Assembly (NCBI RefSeq): GCF_025398155.2
Contig: NZ_CP104562.2
Location: forward strand, 1,116,001-1,180,000
Origin: Roseateles amylovorans
Lineage (GTDB): Bacteria > Pseudomonadota > Gammaproteobacteria > Burkholderiales > Burkholderiaceae_C
Direction: 5' to 3'
DNA length: 64,000 nt
In this document: piece after piece, positions 17,384 to 25,090 of the stretch
How the letters are laid out: the number at the start of each line of letters is the position of its first letter
Position numbering within the stretch: position 1 is the first letter of the stretch
Program-made: the position numbers and the translations under genes
Notes under the pieces: model-generated
Told to the model about the DNA's origin: nothing
The model's database searches: none
The model's input: only the letters and a program-made list of their open reading frames with translations

Positions 17384-17872
17384 ATGGAAAAGGATGCTTT
17401 CGATCGGCCCACGCGCCTCATCCTGGAGGCGTTGCAGGCGGATGCGCGGCAGAGCACGCAGCAGCTGGCCGAGCGCATCGGCCTGTCGGCCACGCCGGTC
17501 TGGCGGCGCATCAAGGAACTGGAGGAGCGTGGCGTGATCCGGCGCCATGTGGCGCTGGTGGATCGGGAGCAGATCGGGCTGTCCATCTGCGTGCTGGCCA
17601 ATGTGAGCCTGGTGCGCCACAGCGAAGGCGCGGTCGAGGCCTTCGAGGCCATGGTGGCCGCCAGCCCCGAGATCATCGAGTGCCAGGCGATCACCGGCGA
17701 GGCCGACTATGTGATGAAGATCGTCGCGCCCGACATGAAGGCCTATGACCAGTTCCTGCAGACCAAGATCTTCAAGGTGCCCGGCGTGGCCAGCGTGAGA
17801 AGCAATGTGGTGCTGCGGGAGGTCAAGTACGAAACCGCGTTCCCGATTCCGGACGCCCGCACCGCGCGCTGA
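17384..17872 (+). CDS. Lrp/AsnC-family transcriptional regulator
   Basis: A 162-residue regulator with an N-terminal helix-turn-helix (TQQLAERIGLSATPVWRRIKELEERGVI, about 25-52, quoted in part) and a C-terminal RAM/ligand domain (ECQAITGEADYVMKIV, then VPGVASVRSNVVLREVK). SD AAAGGGG precedes the ATG at 17384. The 129-bp divergent gap with the indolepyruvate oxidoreductase is the natural place for its operator. By neighbourhood it probably senses an aromatic amino acid or keto acid and controls that enzyme; this is inference. Confidence 0.9.
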   Translation: MEKDAFDRPTRLILEALQADARQSTQQLAERIGLSATPVWRRIKELEERGVIRRHVALVDREQIGLSICVLANVSLVRHSEGAVEAFEAMVAASPEIIECQAITGEADYVMKIVAPDMKAYDQFLQTKIFKVPGVASVRSNVVLREVKYETAFPIPDARTAR

Positions 17873-17999
17873 TCGGCACACCCGCCGCGCGCCCCGCGTG
17901 GCCCACGTGCCCCATCCTGCCGGCGCAGCGCGGCGAACGAGGGCAGGCTGCGTGTTTGCAGCAATGCGCGTGGATGCCGGGCTGTGTCATCCTGACGGC

Positions 18000-18701
18000 A
18001 TGTTTTCCGTCTACGGCACCTCCGGAAAGATCTACACCGGTGGCCTCGAGCAGGTCCGCGAGCTCGCGCCGGTGCAGGCGGTGGCGCGCACCCGGGCGGT
18101 GGCGCCGATCGGGCCGCAGGGCGATCTGACGCCGTCGACGGTGGTGCTCGCCGGACTGGGACAGGGTGGCGCCGGCGCTGCGGGCAGCGGCGGATCGGCG
18201 GGCGGGCCGAGCGCCTACGTCGCCACCGAAGCCTTGGCCGCCTACGCCGGCGAGCCGGTGCGTCAGGTGCTGACCCAGGTCCATCAGCTGATGAATCGAC
18301 GCCTGATCAGCGTGCGCAGCGGCGCCACGCTTCGGCAGGCCTGGCGGGTGATGTCTCGCGCCGCGGTGGGACAGGCGCCGGTGCTCGGGCCGATGGGGGA
18401 AGTGCGGGGACTGATCACTCGGGCCGACCTGCTGCGCGGCCTGCCGGACGATCTCGAGGACGGCGCCGAAGTGCTGGAAGTGGCGCGCCGTTTCGCCTCA
18501 CCGGTGGACGACGCCATGTGGACGCCGGTGCCCGTCGCGCTGTCGGACACGCCCTTGCGTGAAGCGGCTCAACTGATGCTGGATCTGGGCTTGCCCGGCC
18601 TGCCGGTGGCGGATGCGGATGGGCAGTTGCAGGGCTTTCTCTCGCGCAGCGACCTGCTGCGCGGCATGACGCACGAACCGCCGCTGGACTTGTGGACCTG
18701 A
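18000..18701 (+). CDS. CBS-domain protein
   Basis: A 233-residue soluble protein. Residues ~1-75 form a Gly/Ala-rich, poorly ordered arm. Two CBS motifs follow: one around 95-145 (LMNRRLISVRSGATLRQAW, ending GLITRADLLRGLP) and one around 160-220 (DAMWTPVPVALSDTPLREAAQL, ending GFLSRSDLLRGM). CBS pairs bind adenosyl nucleotides and regulate partners, but here no catalytic domain is attached, so its target is unknown. The ATG at 18000 has no strong SD. It is convergent with the next gene, only 13 bp away. Confidence 0.85.
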   Translation: MFSVYGTSGKIYTGGLEQVRELAPVQAVARTRAVAPIGPQGDLTPSTVVLAGLGQGGAGAAGSGGSAGGPSAYVATEALAAYAGEPVRQVLTQVHQLMNRRLISVRSGATLRQAWRVMSRAAVGQAPVLGPMGEVRGLITRADLLRGLPDDLEDGAEVLEVARRFASPVDDAMWTPVPVALSDTPLREAAQLMLDLGLPGLPVADADGQLQGFLSRSDLLRGMTHEPPLDLWT

Positions 18702-18714
18702 GCCGGGCGGCCGC

Positions 18715-19146
18715 TCAGTAACGCTTCCAGCCCTTCTGCGACTGCTCGAGCTCCAACGCCTGCTGGGTGCGCCAGTCGGTGCAGACGAACACGCCATCCT
18801 CCAGCACCAGATCCGGCAGTGAGCCGTCGCCGCGGGCGATGCGCCCGTCCTTGCAGACCAGGCTGCTCTTGGTGTTGGCTTCGTCGGTCAGCGCGCGGCC
18901 AACGGCCATGCTGTCGCGGGTGTAGTGCGCCAGACAAGCGAGCGCAAGGAGCATGCCCAGCAACACCACCACGCCGATGACGATGTCCATCACATCGCGC
19001 AGGGCCGAGGGCGGCGCTGCGGTGGGCGTGAAGCGCTGCGACGCGGCGAAGCTTCCCGCGTCGGCCGCAGCGGACGACGGTCCGCGCGCGCGCAGCGGCG
19101 CGCTGTGGTTCATACCAGGCGAGGATCGGGTGGTGGCCATGTTCAT
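18715..19146 (-). CDS. Hypothetical single-pass membrane protein
   Basis: A 143-residue protein that I do not recognise. A Ser/Ala/Pro-rich N-terminal region (~1-50) precedes one transmembrane helix (about 53-73, IVIGVVVLLGMLLALACLA), then a ~70-residue tail containing SSLVCKDGRIARGDG and DGVFVCTDWRTQQALE, whose two cysteines could form a disulfide if the tail is periplasmic. The topology cannot be fixed. Codon usage is like the neighbours. It faces away from cheZ. Confidence 0.6.
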   Translation of the reverse strand: MNMATTRSSPGMNHSAPLRARGPSSAAADAGSFAASQRFTPTAAPPSALRDVMDIVIGVVVLLGMLLALACLAHYTRDSMAVGRALTDEANTKSSLVCKDGRIARGDGSLPDLVLEDGVFVCTDWRTQQALELEQSQKGWKRY

Positions 19147-19326
19147 GAGAAAAGTCGCAGCGCCAGAACAGACGCCTCGAAGGCTACAGGCGACCCGCTG
19201 CGTCGTTCACTTAAATCCCGCCGGGTTCCCCAAAAATGCACGCGCATACCCCCTGCTTTCCGATGGTTACAGCAGTTGCAGAATTAAGATTTATACGATC
19301 TAGTTCAGCGTTTTACGAGCGCCGCC

Positions 19327-19878
19327 ATGTCCCAAACAGCTGCCACAACCACCGCCGCCGGTGCCCACGAGGCTTTGCACAAGCTGTCGCAGGAGATTCC
19401 GGACGCCTGCGAGCGACTGGACTACGTCAAGCGAATGACCGACCAGGCAGCCAGCAAGGTGCTGGGTCTGGTGGAGTCTGCGCAGGACGATGCCGAAACC
19501 GTGCGTCGCCAAGGCAGCGAACTGTCGGAATCGCTGCAGCGCATGGCACAGAGCACCGACCTGAGCGTGGAACGTGCCCGCGCCATGATGAAGCTGTGTG
19601 CCGCCTACGCGGCCAGCGCGGCAGGATTTGCCGACCGGGTCAAAGGCCTGCAGACCGAGATCATGATGGCGCAGGACTTCCAGGATCTGTCCGGCCAGGT
19701 GATCAACAAGGTCTTGGGCATCCTGCGTCCGGCCGAAACGCCGCTGCAGGAGTTGCTGGCCGAGTTCGAGGCGGCGGCTCCGGTCACTCAGACCGAGCAG
19801 CTCGCCGGTGTGCAGACGCCGGACAAGGCGCTGCAGCAGGACGATGTGGACGCGTTGCTGGCCGAAATGGGCTTCTGA
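19327..19878 (+). CDS. cheZ: Protein phosphatase CheZ
   Basis: A 183-residue CheZ, which dephosphorylates CheY-P in chemotaxis. The catalytic-region helix MMAQDFQDLSGQVINKVLG is diagnostic; the Gln of the QDFQDL-x-GQ motif is the attacking-water residue in the family. The C-terminal QDDVDALLAEMGF matches the short CheY-binding helix, linked by a flexible segment. The protein is shorter than the ~214-residue enterobacterial form, mainly at the N-terminus. No cheY or flagellar gene adjoins it here. An AT-rich stretch just upstream (around 19279-19305) probably holds the promoter. Confidence 0.9.
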   Translation: MSQTAATTTAAGAHEALHKLSQEIPDACERLDYVKRMTDQAASKVLGLVESAQDDAETVRRQGSELSESLQRMAQSTDLSVERARAMMKLCAAYAASAAGFADRVKGLQTEIMMAQDFQDLSGQVINKVLGILRPAETPLQELLAEFEAAAPVTQTEQLAGVQTPDKALQQDDVDALLAEMGF

Positions 19879-19912
19879 TCGCGGGCGAATGAACGGCCGT
19901 GCAGGCCCGCCC

Positions 19913-20731
19913 TCAGGACCACATCATCGGATCGATCTCGTAATACCTTCGCAGCGCCGCATACACCTGCGGATGGGCTTGCGCCAACGCCCACGGCTGG
20001 CCGAAGAAGCGCTCGCTGGCCACGGCAAAGAATTCCGCCGGTTCGGTCGAGGCATAGTCGCCCAGCGGATCGGGCTCACCGTTCTCCAGCCGGCGGCGCA
20101 GCAGGTCGAAGCTTTGCTGCATCACTTGTGCCCATCGCGCCTGGTCGAAACGGCCACCCACCCACGGCGCGCCATTGGCGAAACCTTTGTCCTGGTCGAG
20201 CTGGTGGGCGAACTCATGCACCACCACGTTATGACCGTGTTCGGGCAGCGCGGCGTCCCGCATCACGTCTTCCCAGGACAGCACCACCTGGCCCTCGCCC
20301 CATGATTCACCGCTGAGCACCTGGCGCTGCTGCATCTGCAGCGGACCCTGATGCCGCACCCGGTCGACGATGAACGGACCCGGATACACCAGCACGCTGT
20401 GCAGGCGAGGGTAGTAACCGCGCGAGCGGCCCAGCAGCGGCAGGCAGGCCAGCGCCGCGATGGTGACCCTGACCTCATCGGTGATCGCCTGACCGGCACA
20501 GCCGATGAACTGCTTCTCCGCGAGAAACACCTGCATCTGGCGCTTCAGCCGCAGTTGGAGATCGGAAGGCAACTGAGCGATCTGCGGCACCCGGCGCCGA
20601 AGGATGGCCCGCCATGACGCCGGAAAGGCGCGCGCCCTCAGCCGCGCCCGGCGACGCGCCTGCCGCCAGGGCTGGCTGATCAGCCAGAAGCAAAGAAACG
20701 CCGCAATGAGCGTCAGCACGATCAGGGCCAT
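19913..20731 (-). CDS. mtfA: MtfA-type M90 zinc metallopeptidase
   Basis: A 272-residue protein of the MtfA family (in E. coli a cytosolic peptidase that binds and inactivates the repressor Mlc). The zinc motif VVVHEFAHQLDQDKG and the downstream DYASTEPAEFFAVASERFF, with the third ligand Glu, are intact. The first ~18 residues are hydrophobic (ALIVLTLIAAFLCFWLI), so this version is probably membrane-anchored, unlike the soluble E. coli protein. It is convergent with cheZ (34 bp). Its partner in this organism is unknown. Confidence 0.9.
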   Translation of the reverse strand: MALIVLTLIAAFLCFWLISQPWRQARRRARLRARAFPASWRAILRRRVPQIAQLPSDLQLRLKRQMQVFLAEKQFIGCAGQAITDEVRVTIAALACLPLLGRSRGYYPRLHSVLVYPGPFIVDRVRHQGPLQMQQRQVLSGESWGEGQVVLSWEDVMRDAALPEHGHNVVVHEFAHQLDQDKGFANGAPWVGGRFDQARWAQVMQQSFDLLRRRLENGEPDPLGDYASTEPAEFFAVASERFFGQPWALAQAHPQVYAALRRYYEIDPMMWS

Positions 20732-21251
20732 GGTGTGGAGTGTCTGCAGTTGCGCACGACATGACGCCGCGCAGGGGCTTTAGGAGCGGCGGCATCTGGC
20801 GGCCCGCCGTGTGTCGCCCGACGACAGCGCGACATCCATGCGCTCCACATGCGCCCGTCAGGCGACGTTTCAAGGACCGTCTGTCGGCTGTGGGGGACCG
20901 TCGCTTTCCGATGTCCTCAGCGCACAAACCCCAAGCCCTCCCGCCCTCCACCATTTCCACCTGCATTGGTTTTGCGACCGAGGTCATCGTGGGAATGTCC
21001 TGCGACGGCGGTGCTGGTGGGCGACAGCCGCTGGGTGGCGTCGTGCGTTCGCGACGGAGTCCGGGCTGAAGCGTTTCGCGGCCCTGCTGCATTCGTGAAC
21101 GACTCCACGACGGCACACACGCCGCAGAAGTTCGTGCGCTGAGCGATTCTTGCGAGCCCGCATTCGGCCGAGCGGGGGCGGCGGGCTGGTGAGAATTCCC
21201 GCCGGTCGATCCCGGGCGCGCGTCGCGCCCGCGTCGACACACCACCACGCA
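20732..21251. other. 520-bp intergenic region containing an inverted copy of the dispersed repeat
   Basis: No convincing gene was found. Reading frames on both strands change register across the repeat and have no SD. Position 20914-21009 is a reverse-oriented copy of the element found as an array at 24.6-25.1 kb. The rest shows no recognisable promoter or hairpin beyond what mtfA would need. Confidence 0.6.
20914..21009 (-). repeat. Dispersed repeat, inverted solo copy of the 182-bp-array element
   Basis: On the minus strand this reads CAGGACATTCCCACGATG, then a CTCGGTCGCAAAACCAATGC core, then GGCTTGGGGTTTGTGCGCTG, the same order and spacing as in the array at 24595-25088. Compared with the array it has a substituted and 1-nt shorter middle, so the small reading frame of the array is not preserved. 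About 95 bp are shared. Confidence 0.85.
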
Positions 21252-21689
21252 ATGATCGGGAGCGGGACGGGGCGCATCGACGCCATCGCCCGTTGGGACG
21301 GATTGAAGCTTTCGGACATTCTCGGCGCACCGCTGCAGACCTCAGCCTTTGCCGAAGACCCGCTGCGCCAGCACCGCGCCACGGTCTCGCAGCAGTTCAT
21401 GGCAGGACCACCGCCCTCGGTGGTGCTGCAGCTGTCGCCATTTCTCACCAACGGTTCGCCACTGGACCAGTTCGTCGGCGAAGCCCAAGCCGACGTGGTG
21501 TATGGCCGACGCCCGCTCGGCCAGATGGCGCCGCCCGTGGATCAAGTGCAAACGCCCAGTGCCTCGCGCGGTCGCTACACCGCCACCGATGGCCCGGACA
21601 TGACCGTTTGGGTGGAACTCGGGCCCGTGTTGTGGAACCACGTCGAGCGAGGCAGTGACGCCGCGCGCCTGCTGGACATCAGCGCCTGA
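21252..21689 (+). CDS. Hypothetical protein, 145 aa
   Basis: I do not recognise this 145-residue protein. The frame has the high third-position GC of the neighbouring genes (about 440 bp without a stop), which argues that it is coding. The product is soluble, with no signal peptide; visible segments are RWDGLKLSDILGAPLQTSAF, QQFMAGPPPSVVLQLSPFL and DMTVWVELGPVLWNHVERG. The ATG at 21252 lacks a strong SD, and a TTG 102 bp upstream would also keep the frame. It stands alone between the repeat copy and the next orphan gene. Confidence 0.5.
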   Translation: MIGSGTGRIDAIARWDGLKLSDILGAPLQTSAFAEDPLRQHRATVSQQFMAGPPPSVVLQLSPFLTNGSPLDQFVGEAQADVVYGRRPLGQMAPPVDQVQTPSASRGRYTATDGPDMTVWVELGPVLWNHVERGSDAARLLDISA

Positions 21690-21702
21690 ATCGAAGGGGC
21701 GC

Positions 21703-21718
21703 GGTGGAAGTTTCCACC
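21703..21718. promoter_or_regulatory. Perfect 7-bp-arm palindrome upstream of an orphan gene
   Basis: GGTGGAA-GT-TTCCACC lies just after the stop of the 145-aa gene and 163 bp before the 444-aa gene. There is no T-tract, so it is more likely an operator than a terminator. Confidence 0.4.
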
Positions 21719-21880
21719 CAAGGGCGGGCGCTTCAGACCCGCGTCCGAACCCCAGCGCCCGGGGTGGTCACTAGAAAACAGTCCGCGCCGTTGCGCGGGC
21801 TGTTGGCGCCTGCGCATCGACCTGTTCGGCTCGGTGGTCGGCACGCGCACTTTTGAACCCGCCGCCCTTGGAGCCTCCTC

Positions 21881-23215
21881 ATGTCTTCGCCCCCTGATCA
21901 CCAAGCGCCGCCTCCGTCGGCGGCCGATCTTCATCCGCCATCGCCGGACGCCGCTGCGCAACCCGAAGTCGGGCACATGCCACCCGTGTCTCAATGGCAA
22001 TACTGCGCGGGCATGCTGGCCCGCAAGACCGAAGCCTTGAGTGCGGGGCTGGTCCAGTATCTGGGGCTGGGTGATCGACGGGCATTGATCGAGGTCCTGC
22101 GGTCGCCCGCCGCTTGCTGGATGCCCGAGAGCGGGCAGGCACAGCGGCGCTTCTGGATCGCACGGTTGAGCTCTTCCGCCGCCGCCGGTGAGGGGTGCGC
22201 GACGGTGGAAGACTGCGACGTTCAGGTGCTGAAGCAGCTGCTGGACGATGTGCTGATGACGGCGTGTGTCCGTCTTCCGGATGGTTCTCTGAAGCTGAAG
22301 AGCGCGGAGGAGCTGGAGCTGACCCGGCGACTGTGGGCATGGGCTGCGATGGCGAAGCCGGGCCGGGATGCGCAGATCCGCGAAGTGCATCATCGGGTGC
22401 TGCTGGCTCAGCACGGTGGCGTGGCGGATGAGATCACGCTGTCGGATCGAGGCCCTGGGGGCGAGCCCGGCCGCCTGGAGTTGCCCCCCTGCGACCTGCT
22501 GAACGCGGTGATGCGCTACACCACGCGGGTGCGCCTGCAACTGGATGACGAACTGGTCCTGACCGGCGCGCTGGCCGAGTCACTGTCGGTGCTGCCGGTG
22601 CGGGTGCTGGATCTTCGGCATCCCGGCCTGCTGCCGCCGTTGGCTGCCATGCAGCAACTGACCTTGCGCGAGATCGATCTCAGCCGGGCAGACAGCCCAT
22701 GGCCGGATGGCCCGGGGGTGGATCTGCGCGAGCTCTTGGCCCAATGCCCTCAACTGATGGAAGTGCGGCTGCATCCGGATGTGCAGGAGGGGTTGCTGGG
22801 CCTGGACTGGCTGCCCGGGATCCATCGCGGCCGGGGCGACTACAGCCTGTTCCGCCATGCGACCCGCACCGATGTGCTGGGTGAACTGGACCGCATGAAC
22901 TCGGCCTGGGCGAGGGCGCTCACCCGCACCCAGGTCGACTTCCGACATCACAAGAACCTCGCGGACATGCTGCCCCTGCTGCAGATCGCTACGCGTCTGG
23001 CTGGACTGACGAATCGCGCGGAGGATGTCGCCAATCACCTCCACCGCGTCCTGGTCGGCGCGGCGGACGATCCGGCTCTGCTCAAGACCTGTGTGCGACT
23101 GGTCATGGACGGCCTGCAGCACGGCGAACCCGAGCTCACGACCCTCGCGCGGATGGTGGTGCTGGTGCCCGCCGAAGTCACCCCACCCCGCAGCCTGCCG
23201 TTCGACTTGATGTGA
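21881..23215 (+). CDS. Hypothetical protein with a leucine-rich segment, 444 aa
   Basis: I do not recognise this protein as a whole. SD GGAG precedes the ATG, and codon usage is normal for the window. The first ~40 residues are Pro/Ala/Ser/His-rich and unstructured. A middle section (about 235-310) has a leucine-rich-repeat rhythm: VRVLDLRHPGLLPPL, QQLTLREIDLSRA, DLRELLAQCPQLMEVRLH. The remainder is helical (ARKTEALSAGLVQYL, DVANHLHRVLVGAADD). There is no signal peptide or membrane helix. A Pro/Ser-rich N-terminus plus leucine-rich repeats can occur in secreted effectors, but nothing else here supports that, and no secretion genes adjoin it. Confidence 0.6.
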   Translation: MSSPPDHQAPPPSAADLHPPSPDAAAQPEVGHMPPVSQWQYCAGMLARKTEALSAGLVQYLGLGDRRALIEVLRSPAACWMPESGQAQRRFWIARLSSSAAAGEGCATVEDCDVQVLKQLLDDVLMTACVRLPDGSLKLKSAEELELTRRLWAWAAMAKPGRDAQIREVHHRVLLAQHGGVADEITLSDRGPGGEPGRLELPPCDLLNAVMRYTTRVRLQLDDELVLTGALAESLSVLPVRVLDLRHPGLLPPLAAMQQLTLREIDLSRADSPWPDGPGVDLRELLAQCPQLMEVRLHPDVQEGLLGLDWLPGIHRGRGDYSLFRHATRTDVLGELDRMNSAWARALTRTQVDFRHHKNLADMLPLLQIATRLAGLTNRAEDVANHLHRVLVGAADDPALLKTCVRLVMDGLQHGEPELTTLARMVVLVPAEVTPPRSLPFDLM

Positions 23216-23242
23216 TCTAAGCAGACCGGATGGGCTCCCCCG

Positions 23243-23295
23243 GACCCTCTCAGACCCTCTCAAGCCGGATCAGACCTGAACAGACCTGATCAGAC
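23243..23295. repeat. Short 10-bp tandem repeats
   Basis: GACCCTCTCA is repeated twice (23243-23262), then CAGACCTGAA / CAGACCTGAT / CAGAC (23271-23295), in the convergent gap between the 444-aa gene and the GTPase gene. The second block also forms a GATCAG...CTGATC inverted pair. Confidence 0.65.
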
Positions 23296-23348
23296 GGGCT
23301 TGGATGGCTGAGACAGGCTCTGACCTGCCGAGGACCGATCAAGCCCGA

Positions 23349-24455
23349 TCACCCCTGCTTGGACCCGCGGCCTTCTTCCTCGTCAGACTCGGCATCACGC
23401 GGCGCGTCGATGGCGTCAATGTCGTCCTGATCGTGCAGCTCGATCTCGGCGTCCGTTGCCTCGTCGTCGTCATCGCTGTCGTCGCTGCCGTCGCTGTCGC
23501 TGATGTCGTCGCTCGTGGCGACGGCATCCCGAGTGCCGCGCTTGGCCAGCACGCGCTGAGCTTCGCGAGCGGCTTCCTTGGCCGCTTCGGCGGCATCGGC
23601 TTCGGCGGTCCAGGCGGCGAACTCGTCCGGGGTTTCCAGCGTGATGCGGCCGAGTTGCGTCTGACGCAGGTCATACAGCAGGATCTCGGCGGCTTTCTGG
23701 GTGTTGATGCGACCGCCCGGCAGGATGGCGCCACGCCGCTTGCCGATGGCATCGAGCAGTTCGCCCTCGCTGCGGGCGTCGGAGGCGTCGATTTGATAGC
23801 GCTGTTTCAGGGCCTGCGGGTAGTGATGGCGAAGGTAGGCGAGCACATCCAGCGCCACCACTTCTTCCTCGAATGCATTGCGACCGATGGCGCCGCTGGC
23901 GGCCAGGTTGATGCCGGCTTGGGGCACGCGGATCTTGGGCCAGAGCATGCCGGGGGTGTCGAACAGGTAGACGCCCTTGTCGAGCAGGATCTTCTGCTCG
24001 ATCTTGGTGATGCCGGGCTCGTCGCCGGTGTTGGCCGCGCGCTTGCCGACCAGCGTGTTGATGAGCGTCGACTTGCCGACGTTCGGAATGCCGCAGACCA
24101 GCACCCGAAGCGGCTTGTCGAGCGTGCCGCGATTGGGGGCGGTCGCCCGGCACTCGCTGGCCAGCGCCTTGGCCAGTCCGGGCATGCCTTGATGGATCGC
24201 GATGGCGCGGGTATCGGGCTGGGCGCGGTAATGCGCCAGCCACGCCTCGGTGCGTGCCGGATCTGCCAGATCCTGCTTGTTGAGCAGCTTCAGTGCGGGA
24301 CGTCCCAAGGTGAGCTGGGCCAGCAGGGGATTGGCGCTGCTGGCGGGCACGCGGGCGTCCAGCAGCTCAATCACCACATCGATCCCGCTTTTCATGCGCT
24401 CGCGGATCGCGCCCCGGGTCTTGTGCATGTGCCCGGGAAACCATTGAATCGCCAT
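23349..24455 (-). CDS. ylqF: YlqF/RbgA-type circularly permuted GTPase, ribosome assembly
   Basis: A 368-residue GTPase with motifs in the permuted order of the family: G4 NKQD at 59-62, then the P-loop GIPNVGKST at 122-130, then G3 DTPG at 166-169. It begins MAIQWFPGHMHKTRGAI, the usual start of this family, which acts in late assembly of the large ribosomal subunit. The last ~50 residues are strongly acidic (SDDSDDDDEATDAEIE) and look like an added tail. The ATG at 24455 is chosen because the longer open frame to 24776 runs through the tandem repeat array. Confidence 0.92.
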   Translation of the reverse strand: MAIQWFPGHMHKTRGAIRERMKSGIDVVIELLDARVPASSANPLLAQLTLGRPALKLLNKQDLADPARTEAWLAHYRAQPDTRAIAIHQGMPGLAKALASECRATAPNRGTLDKPLRVLVCGIPNVGKSTLINTLVGKRAANTGDEPGITKIEQKILLDKGVYLFDTPGMLWPKIRVPQAGINLAASGAIGRNAFEEEVVALDVLAYLRHHYPQALKQRYQIDASDARSEGELLDAIGKRRGAILPGGRINTQKAAEILLYDLRQTQLGRITLETPDEFAAWTAEADAAEAAKEAAREAQRVLAKRGTRDAVATSDDISDSDGSDDSDDDDEATDAEIELHDQDDIDAIDAPRDAESDEEEGRGSKQG

Positions 24456-24510
24456 AGCCTGCCATTGTCCGCGATCTCCCGACCGCAGAAGACCTTGCCG
24501 AAAAGCGAGC

Positions 24511-24542
24511 CCACGAATCCACGAACCCACGAACCCACGAAC
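24511..24542. repeat. 8-bp tandem repeat, four copies
   Basis: Four adjacent copies of CCACGAAC (first copy ending AAT) lie 56 bp upstream of the GTPase start. Confidence 0.8.
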
Positions 24543-24594
24543 CCCAACGCGATCCCCCCGACACACCCCCACCACGGTGGATCGGGAGATCTTC

Positions 24595-25088
24595 GATGTC
24601 CTCGGTCGCAAAACCAATGCAGGCAAAACGTGGTGGAGGACGGGAGGGCTTGGGGTTTGTGCGCTGAGCACGGGCCCCATGCCCTCGCGGCCATCGCGCC
24701 GAGCGGGGCAGGTGGGCAGTCCCGCTACAGACAGAACGATGGAAAAGACGGACCAGCCGCAGCAGGACGGTCCCACGATGGCCTCGGTCGCAAAACCAAT
24801 GCAGGCAGAACGTGGTGGAGGACGGGAGGGCTTGGGGTTTGTGCGCTGAGCACGGGCCCCATGCCCTCGCGGCCATCGCGCCGAGCGGGGCAGGTGGGCG
24901 GTCCCGCCACAGACAGAACGACGGAAGAAACGAACCGGCCGCCGCAGGACATTCCCACGATGGCCTCGGTCGCAAAACCAATGCAGGCAAAACGTGGTGG
25001 AGGACGGGAAGGCTTGGGGTTTGTGCGGTGAGCACAGGGCCCCATGCCCTCGCCGCCGTCGCGCGGAACGGGGCAGGTGGGCGGTCCC
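24595..25088 (+). repeat. 182-bp tandem repeat array, 2.7 copies
   Basis: Units begin at 24595, 24777 and 24959, an exact 182-bp period; the third is cut after ~130 bp, 2 bp short of the CusF-like stop codon. Units are nearly identical and carry a CTCGGTCGCAAAACCAATGC core and CTTGGGGTTTGTGCG. Each has an inverted pair CGATGGCC...GGCCATCG (in unit 2 at 24776 and 24871). Each also holds a 23-codon frame starting at 24596, 24778 and 24960, conserved between units, but the solo copy at 20914 breaks it, so the DNA rather than a peptide is probably what is maintained. Together with the 8-bp repeat it fills the 635-bp gap 24456-25090. Confidence 0.95.
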
Positions 25089-25090
25089 CG

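Noticed and set aside
17255..17881. N-terminal extension of the indolepyruvate oxidoreductase by 209 codons
   Set aside because: It runs antisense through the Lrp/AsnC gene; the family starts near MSLATPAPVLRPYQLSDN, which has its own SD.
20475..21248. A 257-codon minus-strand frame covering the mtfA 5' end and the repeat copy
   Set aside because: It changes character across the repeat, overlaps mtfA in another frame and has no domain.
24456..24776. N-terminal extension of the YlqF GTPase through the repeat array
   Set aside because: MAIQWFPGHMHKTRG is the typical family start; the upstream codons come from tandem repeat DNA.
24595..25088. Tandem array as a CRISPR, integron attC array or plasmid iterons
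   Set aside because: The period is 182 bp with no variable spacers, no integrase, no Rep protein and no cas genes nearby.
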